Shown piece by piece: positions 34,972 through 43,947 of a DNA stretch of 64,000 nt (position 1 is the stretch's first letter; the number at the start of each line of letters is the position of its first letter). This DNA is from Muribaculaceae bacterium (GTDB lineage: Bacteria; Bacteroidota; Bacteroidia; Bacteroidales; Muribaculaceae). The DNA lies in assembly GCA_009775125.1 (NCBI GenBank), contig VSPD01000006.1, positions 17,582 to 81,581 on the forward strand, given 5' to 3'. Position numbers and translations under genes: made by a program. The notes beneath the pieces are model-generated. The model was given only the letters and a program-made list of their open reading frames with translations. It was not told where the DNA came from and did no database searches.

Positions 34972-35679
34972 TTGAATTTTCTCGCAGGCGAAATATTATA
35001 TGTCGACAAGCCTTACGGATGGACATCGTTTGACGCCGTCAAGCGCATCCGCGGCGCTCTGCTCAGGCGGCTCGGCATCAAGAAACTGAAAGTGGGCCAT
35101 GCCGGCACTCTCGACCCCCTTGCATCCGGCGTGATGATTGTGACGACAGGACGCGCCACCAAGCAAATCGAGCAGTTGCAGGCCGGTGTAAAGGAATACA
35201 TAGCCGAAATTGCTCTTGGAGCCACAACCCCGTCGTTCGACCTTGAAACCGAGGTCGACGCCACATATCCCACCGCTCACATCACCCGCCAACTCGTCGA
35301 GGAAGCCCTTTTGCGTTTCCACGGCACGATAGAGCAGGTGCCTCCCGCATTTTCAGCAGTGAAAATCGACGGCCGCAGAGCCTATGACATGGCGCGCAAA
35401 GGCCGTGAAGTGAATCTCAAGCCAAAGACCCTCGTAATCGACGAAATCGAGCTTTTGGATTTCGCGCCCGAGAAAATAACGGTGAGGGTGGTTTGCAGCA
35501 AAGGCACATATATCCGTGCGCTTGCCCGCGACATAGGCGAGGCTCTCGATTCGGGCGCGCACCTCACCGCGTTGCGCCGCACACGCGTGGGCGATGTAGG
35601 CATTGCCGACTGCCTCACAATCGACATGGTGGCCGAGCTTATACGCACAGTCGAAATCGAGATGCCCGACGAGCAGTAA
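34972..35679 (+). CDS. truB: tRNA pseudouridine(55) synthase
   Basis: The 235-residue protein has ILYVDKPYGWTSFDAV and the catalytic Asp48 in GHAGTLDPLASGVM, then KGTYIRALARDIGEAL. It isomerises U55 in the tRNA T-loop. The start is TTG at 34972; an in-frame stop lies 15 bases upstream and no ATG is available. Length suits the short TruB form without a large C-terminal domain. Confidence 0.93.
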   Translation: MNFLAGEILYVDKPYGWTSFDAVKRIRGALLRRLGIKKLKVGHAGTLDPLASGVMIVTTGRATKQIEQLQAGVKEYIAEIALGATTPSFDLETEVDATYPTAHITRQLVEEALLRFHGTIEQVPPAFSAVKIDGRRAYDMARKGREVNLKPKTLVIDEIELLDFAPEKITVRVVCSKGTYIRALARDIGEALDSGAHLTALRRTRVGDVGIADCLTIDMVAELIRTVEIEMPDEQ

Positions 35680-35730
35680 CCCCCGGCTATAAACAATTTA
35701 GTCACATATTCATCTATTTATTTTAAGATT

Positions 35731-36780
35731 ATGAAACTGTCACAATTTAAATTCCGTCTTCCCGAAGAACTTATCGCCCAGCATCCGAGCGCGCAACGCG
35801 ACGAATGTCGCCTTATGGTACTGAACAAGAAGACAGGCGAGATTCAGCATCTCATTTTCAAGGATATTCTTCAATTTTTCGACGACGGCGACGTGATGGT
35901 GTTCAACGACACCCAGGTGTTCCCGGCCCGCCTCTATGGCAATAAGGAAAAAACCGGCGCCAAAATTGAAGTGTTCCTTTTGCGCGAGCTTAACGAGGCC
36001 AACAAGCTATGGGATGTGCTCGTGGAGCCTGCACGAAAGATTCGTATCGGCAATAAACTGTATTTTGGCGACGACGACTCGATGGTGGCCGAGGTGATCG
36101 ACAACACCACTTCGCGCGGACGCACTCTCCGTTTTCTCTACAACGGCGACCACGATGTGTTTAAAAAAGAATTATATGCCCTGGGACAGACACCGCTGCC
36201 CGATTATATAACGCGCGAGCCCGACAAAGACGACCCCGAACGCTATCAATGTATCTTCGCCTCGAAAGAGGGTGCCGTGATGGCTCCGTTTGCCGGCCTG
36301 CACTTCTCGCGCGAGCTCCTCAAACGCCTCGAAATAAAAGGCGTGGAGCGCGCTTTCCTCACCGCTCACTGCGGCTTGGGCAATTTCCGCGAAATCGACG
36401 TGGAAGACCTTACCAAGCATCGCATGGATTCGGAGCAGCTTGTCATTTCTGAAAAACTTGTCGAGACCGTAAACTCGGCCAAGGACCACGAAAAGCAAGT
36501 ATGCGCCGTCGGCACGTCGGTGCTCCGTGGCATGGCCTCGGCTGTGAGCATGGGCGGTCACTTGAAGACATATGAGGGCTGGACCAACAAATTCATCTTC
36601 CCGCCCTACGAATTCACCGTAGCCTCGTCGCTGGTTAGCAATTTCCACATGCCGTATTCCACAATGCTCATGATGGTGGCTGCATTCGGCGGCTACGAAA
36701 ATGTGATGAACGCCTACGACGTGGCTGTCCGCGAAGGCTACCGCTTCGGTGCCTACGGCGACGCGATGCTGATAATCTGA
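35731..36780 (+). CDS. queA: S-adenosylmethionine:tRNA ribosyltransferase-isomerase
   Basis: The 349-residue protein begins [20 protein letters not shown] and has [16 protein letters not shown] and a late FIFPPYEF plus [17 protein letters not shown], all QueA signatures. It makes epoxyqueuosine from preQ1 in tRNA. It lies 51 bases after truB. Confidence 0.95.
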   Translation: MKLSQFKFRLPEELIAQHPSAQRDECRLMVLNKKTGEIQHLIFKDILQFFDDGDVMVFNDTQVFPARLYGNKEKTGAKIEVFLLRELNEANKLWDVLVEPARKIRIGNKLYFGDDDSMVAEVIDNTTSRGRTLRFLYNGDHDVFKKELYALGQTPLPDYITREPDKDDPERYQCIFASKEGAVMAPFAGLHFSRELLKRLEIKGVERAFLTAHCGLGNFREIDVEDLTKHRMDSEQLVISEKLVETVNSAKDHEKQVCAVGTSVLRGMASAVSMGGHLKTYEGWTNKFIFPPYEFTVASSLVSNFHMPYSTMLMMVAAFGGYENVMNAYDVAVREGYRFGAYGDAMLII

Positions 36781-36950
36781 TTAATGACGAATTAATGACG
36801 AATTAATGACTAATTAATAATGACGAATGACCAATTATTACCGGACCGGTAACAGTTGGTCATTCGTCATTTGTAGGCGGTAATTACCAATTCGTCATTA
36901 CTAATTCGTCATTAGTAATTCGTCATTAGTAATTCGTAATTGCTCATTGC
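36781..36950. repeat. Low-complexity TGACGAATTA repeat cluster between convergent genes
   Basis: The gap between queA and the convergent riboflavin synthase gene is filled by variants of AATGACGAATTA on the left and their complement (AATTCGTCATTA) on the right, around a short CCGGACCGGT palindrome. The two halves could fold into a long imperfect hairpin that stops transcription from both sides. A smaller variant lies at 21315-21345. Confidence 0.75.
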
Positions 36951-36954
36951 TGCC

Positions 36955-37563
36955 TTACCCTTTCAGTTCCTGGAGGCGGGCGATGTATTTGCCGATGATG
37001 TCGAATTCGAGGTTGACACGTGTGCCTACCTTGATTTGGCTGAAATTGGTGTGGTCGAAGGTGTAGGGGATGATGGCCACGCGGAACGAGCGCGATGTGG
37101 AATCACATACCGTGAGGCTTACGCCGTTGACGGTGACAGAGCCTTTTTCCACGGTCATGTAGCCTTTTTGCACAAGTTCGGGTGTAACGTCGTATTCAAA
37201 TTTGAAATAAGTGGAGCCTTCCACTTCTTCCACTTCGGTGCACACGGCCGTGCAGTCGACGTGGCCTTGCACGATGTGGCCGTCGAGGCGTCCGTTCATC
37301 ACCATGGAGCGTTCCAAGTTGATGAGCGAGCCTTCGGTCATGTCGCCGAGATTGGAGCGGTCGAGGGTTTCCTGTATGGCCGTGACACGGTAGGTCGAGT
37401 CGGGATACAGTTCAACAACGGTGAGGCATACGCCGTTGTGCGCCACCGACTGGTCGATGCGCAGTTCGTTGGCAAACGAGGAGCGGATAGTGAGCTGGAG
37501 GTTGCCGTCGGTACGTTCGGCTTTCACTACTTTTGCCGCTTCTTCAACAATTCCTGAAAACAT
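36955..37563 (-). CDS. ribE: Riboflavin synthase alpha chain
   Basis: The 202-residue protein starts MFSGIVEEAAKVV and has two lumazine-binding domains; SLTVCDSTSRSFRVAIIPYTF is in the second. It dismutates 6,7-dimethyl-8-ribityllumazine to riboflavin. It lies 24 bases after the MATE gene on the same strand. Confidence 0.94.
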   Translation of the reverse strand: MFSGIVEEAAKVVKAERTDGNLQLTIRSSFANELRIDQSVAHNGVCLTVVELYPDSTYRVTAIQETLDRSNLGDMTEGSLINLERSMVMNGRLDGHIVQGHVDCTAVCTEVEEVEGSTYFKFEYDVTPELVQKGYMTVEKGSVTVNGVSLTVCDSTSRSFRVAIIPYTFDHTNFSQIKVGTRVNLEFDIIGKYIARLQELKG

Positions 37564-37587
37564 TGTGATTATTATTTAGTAAGGTTA

Positions 37588-39045
37588 TTATTCTACGTAT
37601 GGAGCGTCTTTCTCGCTCTCGATCAGTTGGCCGGCCTCCCCTGAGGGGATAGCCATGGGCTTGCGCATCCAGCGTCCGCGGGCAAAGACGATGAGGAACA
37701 CGGTGCCGCGCACAATCAGCTCTATGCACATTGCAAGCCATACGCCGTTAAGGCCCATCGAGGGAGCGAGCAAGGCGGCGAGACTAAGGCGCACTACCCA
37801 TATCGAGCATAGGTTGATGGCCGACGGCACAAGGGTGTAGCCTGCGCCCACCATTACGCCGTAGGTGACTATGGCGGCGGCAAACATCGGTTCGGCGAAC
37901 GCTTCGATGCGCAGCGCGCCGGTGCCGAGGGCACGCACCGTGAGGTCAGGCGTGAAGATGCTCATCATGAGCGGTGCCCCGAGCCACAGCACCACGCCCA
38001 TCACGGTCATGACAACGATGCCGAGCGTGATACATATTTTGCCGAACGACCGCATAAGGTCGCGGCGTCCGGCTCCGAGGCTTTGGCCTATGAGGGTGGT
38101 GCCGGCTCCCGAGATGCCGTAGCCGGGCATATAGCACAGGCTTTCGGCGGTGATGCCGAAAGAGTTGGCGGCGATGGCCGCTGTGCCCAGCGGAGCCACA
38201 ATCACGGTGGTGAGAATCTGCGCTCCGCACATCATGATGCGCTCGGCTCCGATTGGCGCGCTTATCTTCAAGGCGCGTTTCACGGTTGCGGCTTTCAGAC
38301 GCAGGGAGAAACGCGTGCTGCGGAAGTTGAGCCGCGTCGAGCGGCGCATGATGTAATAAAGCAGTATCGTTCCGGTCACAAACTCGGCGGATGCAGTGCC
38401 GAGTGCGGCTCCGGCCACGCCAAGCCCTGCGCCCGGCAGGGTGATTCCGGCTACGGTGTGGGTGTCAAAAATAAGAAATGAGTTGAACACGACATCCATC
38501 ACGCACATGGCCACGTTCATCGCGCCCGGTATTATCATGTTGCCTGAGCAGCGCAGCATGTCGGAGGCCAGGAAGGTGAGGTAGCACAGGGGCATGGAGG
38601 CCGTGACAATGGCGAAGTAGGCCGTGGAGCCGGCATTGATGTCGTCGTTGCCGCCGAGCCACCCGGGGAGATGTCCTGAAATCATCACGCCGGTTATTGC
38701 GAGCACCACGCCCAAGGCCACCACGCATGTTATGGCCTGGCAAAATATCGACCGGGCCGCGTCGTCGCGTACGGCTCCTATTTGATGGGCCACTTGCACG
38801 GAGAAGCCTGTCGACAGCGCGCCGCCAAGCCCCCAGAAAAGCCATGTCGTGGTGGCGACAAGGCCAATCGAGGCCGAGGCGTTTGCTCCGAGGCTGCCCA
38901 CCATCGAGGCGTCGATATATTCCATGAGTATGGCCGACAGCTGCGCCATGATTGCCGGCCACGACAGTTGTGCCACAAGCCGCAGCCGCTGGCCGGTGGT
39001 CAGCGGCGCGCCCGAGCGTAATATTTCAGATAAATCAGCTGCCAA
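37588..39045 (-). CDS. MATE family efflux transporter
   Basis: The 485-residue protein has about 12 membrane helices in two related halves (AQLSWPAIMAQLSAILMEYIDASMVG... and KISAPIGAERIMMCGAQ...), the MATE fold. Such proteins export cationic drugs or metabolites with Na+ or H+. The start is TTG at 39045, since the first ATG in frame lies within helix 1. It is downstream of pyrD across a tandem repeat. Confidence 0.88.
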   Translation of the reverse strand: MAADLSEILRSGAPLTTGQRLRLVAQLSWPAIMAQLSAILMEYIDASMVGSLGANASASIGLVATTTWLFWGLGGALSTGFSVQVAHQIGAVRDDAARSIFCQAITCVVALGVVLAITGVMISGHLPGWLGGNDDINAGSTAYFAIVTASMPLCYLTFLASDMLRCSGNMIIPGAMNVAMCVMDVVFNSFLIFDTHTVAGITLPGAGLGVAGAALGTASAEFVTGTILLYYIMRRSTRLNFRSTRFSLRLKAATVKRALKISAPIGAERIMMCGAQILTTVIVAPLGTAAIAANSFGITAESLCYMPGYGISGAGTTLIGQSLGAGRRDLMRSFGKICITLGIVVMTVMGVVLWLGAPLMMSIFTPDLTVRALGTGALRIEAFAEPMFAAAIVTYGVMVGAGYTLVPSAINLCSIWVVRLSLAALLAPSMGLNGVWLAMCIELIVRGTVFLIVFARGRWMRKPMAIPSGEAGQLIESEKDAPYVE

Positions 39046-39047
39046 GG

Positions 39048-39125
39048 GAGTTTGGAAGTTGAGAAGTTTAGAAGTCGTTTATGTCGTTTATGTCGCTTAT
39101 GTCGCTTATATCGCTTATGTCCTTA
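39048..39125. repeat. Tandem heptamer and nonamer repeats between pyrD and the MATE gene
   Basis: One part is GGGAGTTTGGAAGTTGAGAA, related to 58920-58955. The other is four or five units of GTCGYTTATGTCGYTTAT. No hairpin or gene is visible. Such strings recur near gene ends in this window. Confidence 0.7.
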
Positions 39126-39129
39126 ATAA

Positions 39130-40038
39130 TTAAACGATTCCTCTGATTTCGGAGATGGATTTGAGGCCGTTTTCCTCACAGTAAGCGGCAAGGCCGAGTG
39201 CTATTTCTTCGGCGGCGCGCGGATTCACAAACCCGGCGGTGCCCACCTCGATGGCGGTGGCGCCGGCCATGATGAATTCGAGGGCGTCGTTGGTATTGGA
39301 GATGCCGCCAAGGCCGATTACGGGTATGCCGACGGCTTTGGCAACCTGCCACACCATGCGCACGGCCACAGGCTTCACTGCCGGGCCCGAAAGGCCGCCG
39401 GTGACAGTCGACAGCATCGGCCGGCGACGCTTCACGTCGATAGCCATGCCCATGAGCGTGTTTATCAGCGACACTGAGTCGGCGCCTTCGGCCTCGACGG
39501 CTTTGGCTATGTCGACAATCGACGTGACGTTGGGCGACAGTTTCATTATCAGGGTCTTGGGCCAGGCGGCGCGCACGGCGCGTGTCACCTCGGCAGCTCC
39601 TTCGGTGGTGGTGCCGAAAGCCATGCCGCCTTGCTTTACGTTGGGGCACGAAATGTTTATCTCCACGGCGCGGATACGCGGCAGCGGTGCCAGACGGCGG
39701 CACACCTCGGTGTAGTCGTCGATAGTGGATCCGGCCACGTTCACGATTATCTCCGACGAGAAGCGTTCGGCTATGCGCGGATATATGTGTTCGATGAAAT
39801 AGTCCACGCCTTTGTTCTGGAGCCCTACGGCATTGAGCATGCCCGATGGTGTCTCGGCCATGCGCGGGGCGGGATTGCCCTGGCGCGGAGCAAGGGTGGT
39901 GCCCTTCACGATAATGCCGCCGAGTGCATTGATGTCGGTGAGGTCGGCAAATTCTTCGCCGTAGCCGAAAGTGCCCGATGCCGTGAGCACGGGGTTGGCG
40001 AGTTCGAGCCCGCCGATGTTTACGTTCAGAGTTGCCAT
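39130..40038 (-). CDS. pyrD: Dihydroorotate dehydrogenase B, catalytic subunit
   Basis: The 302-residue protein starts MATLNVNIGGLELANPVL and has NISCPNVKQGG with the class 1B catalytic Cys, VKGTTLAPRQGN and GLGGISNTNDALEF for FMN. It oxidises dihydroorotate to orotate with PyrK and NAD. A longer frame to 40260 is ruled out because it runs antisense-like through pyrK; ATG at 40038 overlaps the pyrK end by 13 bases. Confidence 0.95.
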   Translation of the reverse strand: MATLNVNIGGLELANPVLTASGTFGYGEEFADLTDINALGGIIVKGTTLAPRQGNPAPRMAETPSGMLNAVGLQNKGVDYFIEHIYPRIAERFSSEIIVNVAGSTIDDYTEVCRRLAPLPRIRAVEINISCPNVKQGGMAFGTTTEGAAEVTRAVRAAWPKTLIMKLSPNVTSIVDIAKAVEAEGADSVSLINTLMGMAIDVKRRRPMLSTVTGGLSGPAVKPVAVRMVWQVAKAVGIPVIGLGGISNTNDALEFIMAGATAIEVGTAGFVNPRAAEEIALGLAAYCEENGLKSISEIRGIV

Positions 40039-40802
40039 TTGAGTTTGTTTATGTTGAATACGGGTCCGTCGGTGCACACGCACACGTTGCCTTTGTCCTT
40101 GGTGTCTTCCACACAGCAGAGGCATGCGCCAAGTCCGCAGGCCATCATGTTTTCGAGCGACACCTCGCATGGAATCCCGCGTCCGGCGCAGATGGAAGCC
40201 ACGGCGCGCATCATGGGCGTGGGGCCGCACACGGCCACGGCGTCGAAATCTTTTTCCCATACCGGATTGGCTGTTATCAGGCCGGGAGTGCCGTCGGAGC
40301 CGTCGTCGGTTGAGATATGGAGCCTTCCGTAACGCTCGAATTCATCGCGCAGCAGCACATCGGCTTTCGAGCGCGCGCCCAGCACAATGTCGGGGCATAT
40401 TCCGCCGTCGTGGAGCGTCTTGGCAAGATAGAGCAGCGGAGCCACGCCCACGCCGCCGCCGGCAAGGAGGATGCGTGCGCCCTTTTCGGCCGGCACGGTG
40501 AATCCATGGCCCAGCGGCATGATTATATTGAATCTGTCGCCACGCTTGGCCTCGACCAGCTTATGCGTTCCGGCTCCGGCGTCGCGCACCAGAAGCCACA
40601 GCCGGCCATTCTCCACATTGCATATCGATATGGGGCGACGCAGATATGTGGTCTTGCTGTCGGGTATCTCTATTTGCACGAATTGACCGGGCTTTATGCC
40701 TTCTGGGAGGTCGCCTTCCATTTCGAGCAGGGCGTAGGAGCCCATCGTGCGCACGTCCGCCACGGCGAAATCGCGCATTATTTTCTTGGCATCAACTTCC
40801 AT
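40026..40802 (-). CDS. pyrK: Dihydroorotate dehydrogenase B, electron transfer subunit
   Basis: The 258-residue protein has the FAD-binding YLRRPISICN, the NAD-binding LLAGGGVGVAPLLYLA and a [2Fe-2S] cluster region CGLGACLCCVED followed by VCTDGPVF. It passes electrons from PyrD to NAD. The start is ATG 40802; the ORF extends further but that part lacks any conserved sequence. Confidence 0.94.
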   Translation of the reverse strand: MEVDAKKIMRDFAVADVRTMGSYALLEMEGDLPEGIKPGQFVQIEIPDSKTTYLRRPISICNVENGRLWLLVRDAGAGTHKLVEAKRGDRFNIIMPLGHGFTVPAEKGARILLAGGGVGVAPLLYLAKTLHDGGICPDIVLGARSKADVLLRDEFERYGRLHISTDDGSDGTPGLITANPVWEKDFDAVAVCGPTPMMRAVASICAGRGIPCEVSLENMMACGLGACLCCVEDTKDKGNVCVCTDGPVFNINKLKWQL

Positions 40803-40821
40803 CTTAATACTTATTTTTTTG

Positions 40822-40829
40822 CAAAGGTA
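40822..40829 (-). promoter_or_regulatory. -7 box for pyrK (divergent promoter pair)
   Basis: CAAAGGTA on + reads TACCTTTG on -, 19 bases before the pyrK ATG. It stands back to back with the + strand box at 40852. Confidence 0.55.
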
Positions 40830-40851
40830 AGAAAAAAACGCTTTTTTTTCG

Positions 40852-40859
40852 TACCTTTG
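40852..40859 (+). promoter_or_regulatory. -7 box for the membrane protein gene at 40878
   Basis: TACCTTTG matches TAnnTTTG, 18 bases before ATG 40878. Only 22 bases separate it from the opposite box, so the two promoters may compete. No -33 box is evident. Confidence 0.55.
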
Positions 40860-40877
40860 CGCCGCAAAAATAATAAT

Positions 40878-41444
40878 ATGGGGAAAAAGAACGCGACAAT
40901 ATTCTATGTCATTATTTTTCTGGTGGCCGCCATCGGCCTCGGCATGTCGTGCGCGTTGCAGCGCAACACGCTGGTAGAGTGGTGGAAACCTGCCGCTCTC
41001 TGCCTTGTGCCGGGCTGCCTGTTGGGAGTGGCGCTCGGGCGCGTGTTTGTCTTGAAGTCGCCATCGGGCAGCCAACCGGCAAATTATTTGGCCGGTGTGG
41101 CCGTGGCGTTTTCTTTGACGCTTGGCGGCTTCTATTCGCTCAATTTCTACAAGTCGCGCCCCGATACGGCAGCAGTTGTCGAGGCTGTGGTGGCAAAAAA
41201 ATACACCGAGGAGCGCACTCGCGGCGGAGGCGGACGACGCCACCACGGCACTCGCGAAAAATACACCGCCTATTGCGTCAGGATAGAAGTGGATGGCGGC
41301 TGGAAAAAAGATTTCGACGTGAAGGCCGGCGAGTATGTAAAGATTCGCACCGGCCGTAAATTCAATCTCGACGTTGAGGAAGGCCTGTTCGGTTTCCCGG
41401 TGATAAAAGACATGAAATTGCCCTTGAACAAAAGTAAGAAATAA
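40878..41444 (+). CDS. Small membrane protein of unknown function
   Basis: The 188-residue protein has three hydrophobic segments in the first ~100 residues (ATIFYVIIFLVAAIGLGMSC, ALCLVPGCLLGVALG, VAVAFSLTLGGFY). A ~85-residue soluble tail follows, with a basic GGGGRRHHGTREKY loop. No known family is recognised. It is divergent from pyrK, and the next + gene is an M48 peptidase 35 bases on. Confidence 0.75.
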   Translation: MGKKNATIFYVIIFLVAAIGLGMSCALQRNTLVEWWKPAALCLVPGCLLGVALGRVFVLKSPSGSQPANYLAGVAVAFSLTLGGFYSLNFYKSRPDTAAVVEAVVAKKYTEERTRGGGGRRHHGTREKYTAYCVRIEVDGGWKKDFDVKAGEYVKIRTGRKFNLDVEEGLFGFPVIKDMKLPLNKSKK

Positions 41445-41479
41445 CCAATAACCAATATTATCAAATATCAGTAATAACG

Positions 41480-42283
41480 ATGAAACAACGTATTTTTAAG
41501 ATGTTTGCGCTGGTCGCTCTGCTTGCGTGCGGCAATGCCGCTTACGCGCAGTTCAACCTCAAAAAGGCTATCGGCAGCGCATCGAAGACAGTACAGGCCT
41601 TTACATTGACTGATGAACAGATGGCGGCCTATGTGAAAGAATCGGTCGACTGGATGGACGAGCACAACCCTGTCCTCCCCGCCGACGACCCCTACACCAT
41701 CCGTCTTAACCGTCTGGTCGACGGCATAACCGATGCCGACGGTATTCCCTTGAATTTCAAGGTCTACAACGTAATCGACGTGAATGCTTTCGCCTGCCCC
41801 GACGGAAGCGTGCGCGTATTCTCCTCGCTCATGGATATAATGAACGACGACGAGCTGCTCGGCGTTATCGGCCATGAAATCGGCCACGTCGTGAAACGCC
41901 ACAGCAAAAACGCTTTCAAGACCCAGCTCCTCACCGGCGCCCTCAAAGATGCAGTGGCTTCGACAAACGGCACCGCTGCCGCCCTCACCGAGTCGCAGCT
42001 CGGCACCCTTGGCGAGTCGCTTATCAACGCCAAGTATTCGCAGAAGCAAGAATCGGAAGCCGACGACTGCGGCTACGACTTCCTTGTGAAGAACGGCAAA
42101 AACCCCTGGGGTATCGTAATGTCGTTTGAGAAACTGCAATCGCTCGAAGGCGACGGCGCACAGAAAGCAAGTGCCGTATCCAAAATGTTCTCGTCGCACC
42201 CTGAGACAAAAGCCCGTATCGAGAAGATGACAAAACGCTGCAAGAAAGACGGTTTCGAGCGTCCCGCCGCCACCGCCGAATAA
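41480..42283 (+). CDS. Secreted M48 family zinc metallopeptidase
   Basis: The 267-residue protein has a signal peptide (FALVALLACGNAAYA) and a zinc site HEIGH at residues 132 to 136, with the third ligand in KQESEADDCGYDF. This is the BepA/LoiP-like soluble M48 layout without TPR repeats. It probably degrades or proofreads envelope proteins. A terminator-like hairpin follows. Confidence 0.9.
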   Translation: MKQRIFKMFALVALLACGNAAYAQFNLKKAIGSASKTVQAFTLTDEQMAAYVKESVDWMDEHNPVLPADDPYTIRLNRLVDGITDADGIPLNFKVYNVIDVNAFACPDGSVRVFSSLMDIMNDDELLGVIGHEIGHVVKRHSKNAFKTQLLTGALKDAVASTNGTAAALTESQLGTLGESLINAKYSQKQESEADDCGYDFLVKNGKNPWGIVMSFEKLQSLEGDGAQKASAVSKMFSSHPETKARIEKMTKRCKKDGFERPAATAE

Positions 42284-42307
42284 CAAACATATCCGCCTAA
42301 AACAAAT

Positions 42308-42350
42308 CCCCCGATGCGGCACATGACCGTATCGGGGGATTGTATTTTGC
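42308..42350 (+). terminator. Terminator after the M48 gene; direct-repeat copy R1
   Basis: CCCCCGATGCGG pairs with CCGTATCGGGGG over a 7-base loop, followed by ATTGTATTTT. The 25 bases at 42339-42363 recur exactly at 43815-43839, also after a CCCCGA hairpin, so the acyltransferase gene sits between two copies. Confidence 0.75.
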
Positions 42351-42380
42351 AGGAACGCAAGCCAGAGCTTCTGTTATTGA

Positions 42381-43530
42381 TTAACTGCAAGTTGCTGTGG
42401 ATTTATCGGTTTTTTGTTGGGAGGTAATGACTTGTGCGCTTGTAGATTTGGCTTGAAGTGCAATATCTATTCCGAATTTCCGCAAAATTATTTCGCAAAA
42501 TGCAAATAAATATCTTTTTAGAGATGCTATTGTAAAACAGATGCAGAAAATCAGCGGTACTATAACGAAATAGTATAGTCCGAACTGTGATTGGTTGATA
42601 TAAAAACGTTCCAGAAATAAAGGATAGAGCCATGCATCGAATACCGCGCTGCAAAGGAAAATGTCAAGTGAGCGTATAGATATTTTCTTGAAAGTCTCTT
42701 TGCCGGCGTCGTTTTTGAGGTTGAATTGGTAGAAGGCTAAGAAAATCATACATGCCATAGCACCCATGAATATACCATTGCGGTCTCCAATGATATGGAT
42801 GTATGTATTATGAGAGGTGAATGTCGAAACAGCGAAACTAAACAGGGAGTTGAGCGATGCTATAAGAATGGCAAATGCCAGTAGTTTGCTGATTTTAAAT
42901 GAAGGCCGGTATTCGCGTAGAAAGGACCCGAAAAAGTAAAATCCGAGAGGGTAGATGTTTTCCCAATACTGGGGCATTATTTGCAACCCGTAGCGATTGA
43001 AAAAATCGGGCAATGCCGACATGATGAAGATAATGGCGATGAGTGTTTTTTTGAGTGCTTTGGAAGGCAACGCCTTGTACCAGATATTGAGAAAAGGTGC
43101 AAGTATGAATAAACCAATCCACATTTCAATATACCAGGCATATTGGATTGTTGAGAAATTGAAGATACCAAGAATTCCATTTTTGACGCTGTAATCATCG
43201 TACAGGTATACGTTTACACAAATTGTCAGTAAAGAGAAGAATACGTATGATGCGATTACTTTTATACCGCTCATATAAAATTTCTTTCCGACAGTCTTGT
43301 TGCAGCAAAGAAAGCCTGTGAGTATCATGTAAAGGTCGGAACCAACTGCCAATGTAGCCAAAACACCCTGAAAGAACATCGACGGCGTGTCGAATGACGA
43401 ATCTTTAAAATGTGAATAAAGAAAATAATGAGAGGCGATTACAGTAAGGCAGGCGATGGTGCGGACTATATCGAGTCCTGCACTACGCGAGTTCTTAGCC
43501 GAATTTACGGATTGGGGGGGGGTACAACAT
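42381..43530 (-). CDS. Acyltransferase-3 family membrane protein, out of frame at a G9 tract (phase-OFF)
   Basis: Frame continuity from 43379 downwards gives a polytopic protein with ~10 helices. Upstream the same frame codes SRSAGLDIVRTIACLTVIAS, the standard N-terminus of membrane O-acyltransferases (OafA/NodX/WecH type), but holds no start codon. The only ATG, at 43530, enters frame when the C-run has 8 instead of 9 bases; then MLYPPQSVNSAKNSRSAGLD is read for a 382-residue protein. These enzymes acetylate surface sugars. I infer slipped-strand phase variation; a sequencing error in the run is the alternative. Confidence 0.8.
43514..43522 (-). repeat. G9 (C9 on the coding strand) slippage tract
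   Basis: Nine G on +, four codons after the acyltransferase ATG. Length 8 joins the start to the reading frame; 9 leads to a stop seven codons later (taa in MLYPPPIRKFG). Confidence 0.85.
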
Positions 43531-43660
43531 GCTGATTATTAATTATTTATAAATTAATATAAAACTAAATATTTATTGACTTTAAATTTCACGGGCATTA
43601 TGTTTGTGAAATTAGTGTTGAAAAATAAATAAGTATTATAATTTAGGAATAAAAACTCTG

Positions 43661-43691
43661 CAAAGTTACAAATTATTCCGATACAAACAAA
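43661..43691 (-). promoter_or_regulatory. Promoter of the acyltransferase gene
   Basis: On the - strand TTTG, a 19-base spacer and TAACTTTG (43668 to 43661) match the consensus. The leader to the ATG at 43530 is about 125 bases and very AT-rich. Confidence 0.75.
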
Positions 43692-43774
43692 GCATTAAAT
43701 ATTGGATTAAAGAATAAAAGCAATTATAATGATGAACATGGGTATTACGACACGAATAATCGCTCCAATGTCTT

Positions 43775-43842
43775 AACAAAACAGATTCCCCGACGTGCAA
43801 AGCCACGTCGGGGAATTGTATTTTGCAGGAACGCAAGCCTCC
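43775..43842. repeat. Direct-repeat copy R2 with hairpin
   Basis: CCCCGACGTG and CACGTCGGGG form a hairpin, followed by the same 25 bases as at 42339-42363. It ends with the CAAGCCTCCGGCTTG palindrome also seen at 48334-48394. Confidence 0.75.
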
Positions 43843-43868
43843 GGCTTGCGACTGTGCCATCGCGTTAC

Positions 43869-43910
43869 GAGGGTGTGTCAAAAAGGCTGTTTGGGGTTTT
43901 TGATATACCT
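43869..43910. mobile_element. Internally deleted MITE-like element
   Basis: GAGGGTGTGTCAAAAAGGCTG begins as in copies 1 and 2, then after a few bases TTTTTGATATACCT ends it. The inner palindrome is missing. This looks like a short derivative of the same family. The rest of 43531-43947 holds nothing else recognisable. Confidence 0.55.
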
Positions 43911-43947
43911 ATGGCCGGAATTTAAATAACCGGTTAGCAGAACGTTA

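Noticed and set aside
36841..36870. CCGGACCGGT palindrome as an attachment site
   Set aside because: No integrase or target duplication is near; it is better explained as the loop of the convergent hairpin.
40317..40877. Long N-terminal extension of the membrane protein at 40878
   Set aside because: It runs antisense to pyrK and across the divergent promoter; ATG 40878 follows a -7 box.
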